Of a stretch of 64,000 nt of DNA, positions 62,569 to 64,000 are shown piece after piece. Under the pieces are notes generated by a model. That model had not been told where the DNA came from. It was given only the letters and a program-made list of their open reading frames with translations, and ran no database searches. This DNA is from Flavobacterium sp. ACN2 (GTDB lineage Bacteria; Bacteroidota; Bacteroidia; Flavobacteriales; Flavobacteriaceae), in assembly GCF_002303885.1 (NCBI RefSeq), contig NZ_MRCM01000022.1:23635-87634 (forward strand), written 5' to 3'. The stretch's first letter is position 1; every line of letters begins with the position of its first letter. A program made the translations under genes and the position numbers.

Positions 62569-64000
62569 ATGAAGAATAGAATACTTCCTTTACTTTTTGT
62601 CTTAGGTAGTTTCTCTGCTTACTCTCAGGTCATAGTAGGTAAAAAGGAGATACAGCATACTTCTGCTCAACTACAGGTTTTTGCTAACGACAAAGGTATT
62701 TTGATTCCAAACGTTGCACTTACAAGTTCAACTGATGCTGCCACAATTTCAGACGGTAATGTAAATAGTTTAATGGTTTTTAATACTGCAACTACCGCAG
62801 ATCTTAAACCAGGTTACTATTACTGGTATGTAGACAGATGGTGGAGATTTGCACTTTCTGGTGAAGCAAATGGAATCGCTGGCGGTAATGGAGAGCCGGG
62901 GAAAAAAGGGGAACCTGGATATCCTGGTGAAAATGTATCTATTTATACAGATAATGAAACAGGCATCGTATACGTACAAAATCCAGATGGAACGTGGACT
63001 GCAATTAATGGTAAAAATGGAATTGACGGTAACAACGGAATTGCAGGTGGAGCTGGTCTGCCTGGAGCTGCCGGTCTTGATGGAACAATTCAAATGTATA
63101 TCGACTATACAACAGGAATTGTTTACGTAAGAGATCCTAAAGATCCAAATAAATGGGTGCCTATAAACGGTAAAGATGGAAATAATGGCATCGCTGGAGG
63201 AAATGGTGCTCCAGGTGCTCCAGGTACTGCAGCTATTGATGGAACTGTTAATATTTACGTGGATAATACTACAGGAATTGTTTATATCAGAGATCCTAAA
63301 AATCCAGACAATTGGATTCCATTAAATGGGAAAGAAGGAAACAACGGTAAAGACGGTATAGCAGGAGGTTCCGGAGATCCGGGTGCACCTGGAACTGCCG
63401 GTATCGACGGTACAATTCAAATTTACGTTAACAGAGATACTAAAGTTGTTTTTGTAAGAGATCCTGAAGACGAAACAAAATGGATTAGATTGACTGGATT
63501 AGACGGTGCAAAAGGAGATACTGGAGCAGACGGAAAATCAGCGTTTGAGATCTGGAAAGAACTTCCGGGTAATGACGGAAAAGACATGAACGAGTATATC
63601 GCAGGTCTTAAAGGAGATACCGGAGCAGACGGAAAATCAGCGTTTGAGATCTGGAAAGAACTTCCGGGTAATGACGGAAAAGACATGAACGAGTATATCG
63701 CAGGTCTTAAAGGAGATACCGGAGCAGACGGAAAATCAGCGTTTGAAATCTGGAAAGAACTTCCGGGTAATGACGGAAAAGACATGAACGAGTATATCGC
63801 AGGTCTTAAAGGAGATACCGGAGCAGACGGAAAATCAGCATACGAAATCTGGAAAGGCGAGCCAGGAAATGATGGTAAATCACTTACGGAATTCCTAGAC
63901 GGATTAGTAGGGGCAACAGGAGCAGACGGATTAACAGGAGCAACTGGAGCATCAGCATACGAAATCTGGAAAGGCGAGCCAGGAAATGACGGTAAATCAC
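62569..64000 (+). CDS. Collagen-like fibre protein, paralogue of the preceding gene (3' end beyond the window)
   Basis: The frame is open from the ATG at 62569 to the window end (477 codons), so the gene is partial here. The N terminus MKNRILPLLFVLGSFSAYS and the following head (VIVGKKEI ... GYYYWYVDRWWRFALSGE) clearly duplicate the preceding protein. The stalk differs. It has units of the form TGIVYV(R/Q)(D/N)P...W.PINGK separated by Gly-rich GIAGG.G.PG stretches. From 63,514 on, 33-residue units (GDTGADGKSAFEIWKELPGN...) follow. Whether it also ends in an S74 domain cannot be seen. The two genes share the upstream regulatory element, so they are probably expressed together. Confidence 0.88.
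   Translation, partial: MKNRILPLLFVLGSFSAYSQVIVGKKEIQHTSAQLQVFANDKGILIPNVALTSSTDAATISDGNVNSLMVFNTATTADLKPGYYYWYVDRWWRFALSGEANGIAGGNGEPGKKGEPGYPGENVSIYTDNETGIVYVQNPDGTWTAINGKNGIDGNNGIAGGAGLPGAAGLDGTIQMYIDYTTGIVYVRDPKDPNKWVPINGKDGNNGIAGGNGAPGAPGTAAIDGTVNIYVDNTTGIVYIRDPKNPDNWIPLNGKEGNNGKDGIAGGSGDPGAPGTAGIDGTIQIYVNRDTKVVFVRDPEDETKWIRLTGLDGAKGDTGADGKSAFEIWKELPGNDGKDMNEYIAGLKGDTGADGKSAFEIWKELPGNDGKDMNEYIAGLKGDTGADGKSAFEIWKELPGNDGKDMNEYIAGLKGDTGADGKSAYEIWKGEPGNDGKSLTEFLDGLVGATGADGLTGATGASAYEIWKGEPGNDGKS
63514..63840 (+). repeat. 99-bp tandem repeats in the second collagen-like gene
   Basis: Three nearly identical 99-nt units start at 63514, 63613 and 63712. A degenerate fourth begins at 63811 and changes into SAYEIWKGEPGNDGKS units that continue to the window end. 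Confidence 0.88.

Noticed and set aside
63423..63785. Minus-strand frame of 120 codons with SFPSLPGSSFQIS repeats
   Set aside because: Antisense to the 99-bp repeats of the partial collagen-like gene.
59690..63840. Tandem repeats as a possible CRISPR array
   Set aside because: The repeats are directly adjacent without unique spacers, are multiples of three and code for protein.
59251..64000. Prophage, because of collagen-like fibre and S74 domain
   Set aside because: Both proteins have Sec signal peptides, and no capsid, terminase, tail-tube or integrase gene is present.

Overview
The window looks like a chromosomal segment of a Flavobacterium-like member of the Bacteroidota. Three things point that way. 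The DNA is AT-rich. Many genes are preceded by a TAnnTTTG -7 box, the typical Bacteroidota promoter element, and have no obvious Shine-Dalgarno sequence. The gene content is rich in type 9 secretion system (T9SS) and gliding-type surface proteins: SprB repeats, PorP/SprF, and type A and type B T9SS C-terminal sorting domains.

Layout. (1) 1-16,000 is mostly housekeeping: UvrA, a Fic protein, a CLC chloride transporter or channel with CBS domains, gamma-glutamyltransferase with an ACP phosphodiesterase, a GlmM-type hexosamine mutase, a lipid A-type acyltransferase, a rhomboid protease, a SIMPL protein, a histidine kinase, a YheT-type hydrolase and a DUF2490 protein. (2) 16,003-16,961 has no gene. 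(3) 16,962-40,445 is a 23-kb, same-strand block of nine large secreted or envelope genes. It holds an FN3 protein, a 1714-aa SprB-repeat protein with a T9SS type A tail, a 1564-aa protein carrying an internal HExxH metallopeptidase and a C-terminal AHH/HNH nuclease, a probable immunity protein 2 nt downstream, a small secreted protein, two lipoproteins, an outer-membrane barrel-like protein and a 1566-aa exported protein. I read this as a candidate polymorphic-toxin locus linked to the T9SS or cell surface. It is the most novel element of the window. (4) 40,597-49,351 is a metabolic/regulatory stretch: a DHA2 MFS exporter, a Crp-type regulator, three SDR enzymes, an exported VOC+SnoaL-like protein, a TetR regulator with two matching operators, a DoxX-like membrane protein and an AraC regulator. 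(5) 49,352-50,183 has no gene. (6) 50,184-58,857 is a T9SS type B export module: SprF-like protein, PorE-like OmpA protein and an 1820-aa adhesin with HYR-like repeats. (7) 59,251-64,000 holds two tandem paralogous collagen-like fibre genes. The first ends in an S74 intramolecular chaperone domain and the second runs off the window.

How it works together. Regions 3, 6 and 7 together encode a large investment in surface structures. In region 6 the SprF-like and PorE-like proteins would export and anchor the type B adhesin. The adhesin gene and both collagen-like genes share an upstream element, (A/T)ATGTC-like sequence followed exactly 59 nt later by GAnnTTTG. This suggests one activator controls all three. 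In region 3 the toxin has a signal peptide but no T9SS sorting tail, so its surface delivery may depend on its neighbours, including the barrel and the 1566-aa protein.

Limits: all family calls come from reading motifs by eye. No database search, structure prediction or genome-wide count was made. GC values quoted are hand counts on single 60-nt lines.
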